Assembly (NCBI GenBank): GCA_003999685.1 | Contig: CP021221.1 | Coordinates: 3,100,001-3,164,000, forward strand | Origin: Taiwanofungus camphoratus | Taxonomy: Eukaryota > Basidiomycota > Agaricomycetes > Polyporales > Taiwanofungaceae | DNA length: 64,000 nt | Reading direction: 5' to 3' | Shown here: positions 62,313 through 64,000 of the stretch, in pieces | How the letters are laid out: each line of letters opens with the position of its first letter | Numbering within the stretch: the stretch's first letter is position 1 | Translations under genes and position numbers: made by a program | Notes under the pieces: model-generated | Databases searched by the model: none | What the model was told of the DNA's origin: nothing | Seen by the model: the letters and a program-made list of their open reading frames with translations, nothing else

Positions 62313-64000
62313 AAGGTATCCCGCTGACTGACTGCAGAATTCCGGCTCTCGGGTATTTCGTGCATGAATTCTAGCGACTAGGTGTGCGTTACGCGGACAG
62401 AGGTACGTTATGATCACGGTTGCGACGTACGATATGTCCCGCTTACCGAACTGTGTTTACTTTGATCCATCCTCTATGACCCTGCACGTCTACCAGTCTG
62501 AGCAGAATATGGTCAAGGCTATGCGGACAGGATTCGACTGTACGAGCGCAGACGTACCTTCCAGGTACGTGATCTCTCGTCTCGCGGCGGGTGTCTTGCT
62601 CACTGTGCGGGGCATTCGCCCTTTGTCTTCGCAGGTACGATGTTCCTTCGTTTCAGCGGGAGGAGACATCTTCCGCTCGTTTCGCTTGTAGCGAAGCTTC
62701 GCTAGCGATTGCGCTTGGTCCGATCGAGTACGTACGTGTGATTTCCCGTCTCCCGTGCGTCCTTCCCCACCCCATTCTCCGTTGCCCTTTCCGAGGCTGA
62801 CGCGCTACGGAGATGCAGCGGCCACTTTCGCCCGTCTTCCCTGCAAGCGAGGACCCGAGCGTGGACAGCTCGTCGTCACCAGGGCACCGCGCCGCGTAGC
62901 CTCTAGCGGGATGACGAGAGCCGCGCAGGAACACTGGGCGAGCGAATGCGAGATGGGCGGCATTTCTCGTCTCTCGCCTCCGCGGGTATTCGTTTCGCCT
63001 GGTTGGATGGAGGATGGGGTCGGCGTACCGGGGCGGAGATGGAAGGAGGAGGATTGGGGTATAAAGCGGTGGGTGTTCTTGCCGTTCTCTTCTTCCGTCC
63101 CCTTTCCAGTCCGTCCTGTTTACCCTCTCTCTTCTCCTCCCCCCGTCTCTTCCCCGCATCTCGATCAGGCTTACCTCAATCATGCCAACACTCACCATGC
63201 TTCCATCATGGAGCACCTTCCACGCAGTTCACCGTCGATGAGGTAAGGAAGATACCTGTATTTCCGTCAATCTATGTACTGACATGTCTGCTACCTACCT
63301 GCACCATGCTCCCCATTCGCGATGCGGTCGCGTCGCTTGACTGCGCTCGCCGTTCGTGAGCGTCCGAACGCGTTCATGGCACGATCCTCACGGTAGCGAG
63401 GATGCCAGTGCCGTCGACTGCCCACCTGACCACTTGCCCGACCGCTCACTCGATCGCTCGCCCTTCGCCTCGCTCTCGATCACTTTCTCCCTCCGCTTCA
63501 CGCATCACGGAGCGTCAAGACCACAGGTACGTACCGGTTCGTCTGAGCCGGCCCGCCGCCGAACTCACCCTGCCGTTCCTCACATCCCAGACATCGCGCT
63601 CGCCGCGTGAGCGGCTCCGTTGGCAGGGGGGGCAGGCACGAAAGCGCGGAGGAAGGCGGTGTTGGCAGTATCATAGAAAGAAGTAGATTACCGTAGCGTA
63701 GCGTAGTTACACTCTCGGCCGTGCGCAGGTACGCCGGGTGGTGCATTGCGGCACTCGCGCCGCGCTCGTTCTCGGCCAGCCAGCCGGGACCCAATAGCGA
63801 GATTTGAGGGGGAAAGACGGGCATAGTGGATCCCGTCCGTCCCCCATTCCTCGAGCGCGCCGAGGCGCTCGCAGCTCGTACGGGGCGCAGCGTCGGTGGC
63901 TATGCGGCTTCGCCGAGGGAAACCGCACCAAGCCCGGGTCTACGCCGTTCGCAAGTGGGCGGGATAGCCACTGCTGGCAGCTGGCTGACTGCACGTCAAA
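62313..64000. repeat. Tandem unit E, truncated by window end
   Basis: Leader only, with TATA box 63060-63065 and the unit C type insertion near 62392-62412. From about 63710 it differs from the other units at many positions, so this copy is more diverged there. No recognised gene. Confidence 0.88.

Noticed and set aside
1-64000. LTR retrotransposon or viral remnants
   Set aside because: No reverse transcriptase, integrase, capsid or envelope-like frames and no LTR-type direct repeats were seen; the long repeats are tandem array units.

Overview
The window looks like nuclear DNA of a basidiomycete fungus, most likely an Agaricomycete. Genes carry many short GT-AG introns of about 45-60 nt. 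The fatty acid synthase sequence runs from the malonyl/palmitoyl transferase into the acyl carrier protein on one chain, as in the fused basidiomycete enzyme. Other homologies (Brr2, Fks1, a Ser-rich basidiomycete protein, phytase, a TMEM135-like protein, Rpt5) also fit. Family assignments are from reading translations; no database search was possible.

The window is a tandem array of a unit of about 9 kb: unit A (1-29908), B (29909-43692), C (43693-53301), D (53302-62312) and the start of E (62313-64000). In order, a complete unit has a GC-rich leader with a TATA box, a decayed TMEM135-like gene on the minus strand, a phytase-like gene on the plus strand cut before its C-terminal catalytic part, an unidentified gene remnant, a minisatellite of about 196 bp, a short Rpt5 proteasome ATPase fragment, and an AT-richer tail with hairpins. 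Unit A has lost about 3.1 kb, unit B has an internal duplication of about 4.8 kb, and units A and C keep about 0.6 kb that B and D lack.

Unit A is split by the main discovery: a 23,460-bp hAT-superfamily DNA transposon (2789-26248). It has perfect 16-bp terminal inverted repeats starting TAGTGTTG, flanking 8-bp target duplications (GACCACAG), AGTCG-rich subterminal arrays, and an uninterrupted paralogous target site in unit C (49616-49623). Inside is a 10-exon transposase gene whose exons join in phase into 849 codons without a stop, and a second small element ORF. All remaining cargo is host-gene material on the transposase strand: fatty acid synthase interrupted by a Brr2 helicase segment, a long piece of a Ser-rich basidiomycete gene, and the N-terminal half of Fks1 1,3-beta-glucan synthase.

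The captured genes carry stops, frameshifts and internal deletions, while the transposase frame is intact. This suggests a still-coding giant transposon that collects host gene pieces in one orientation. I found no tRNA, rRNA or CRISPR array.
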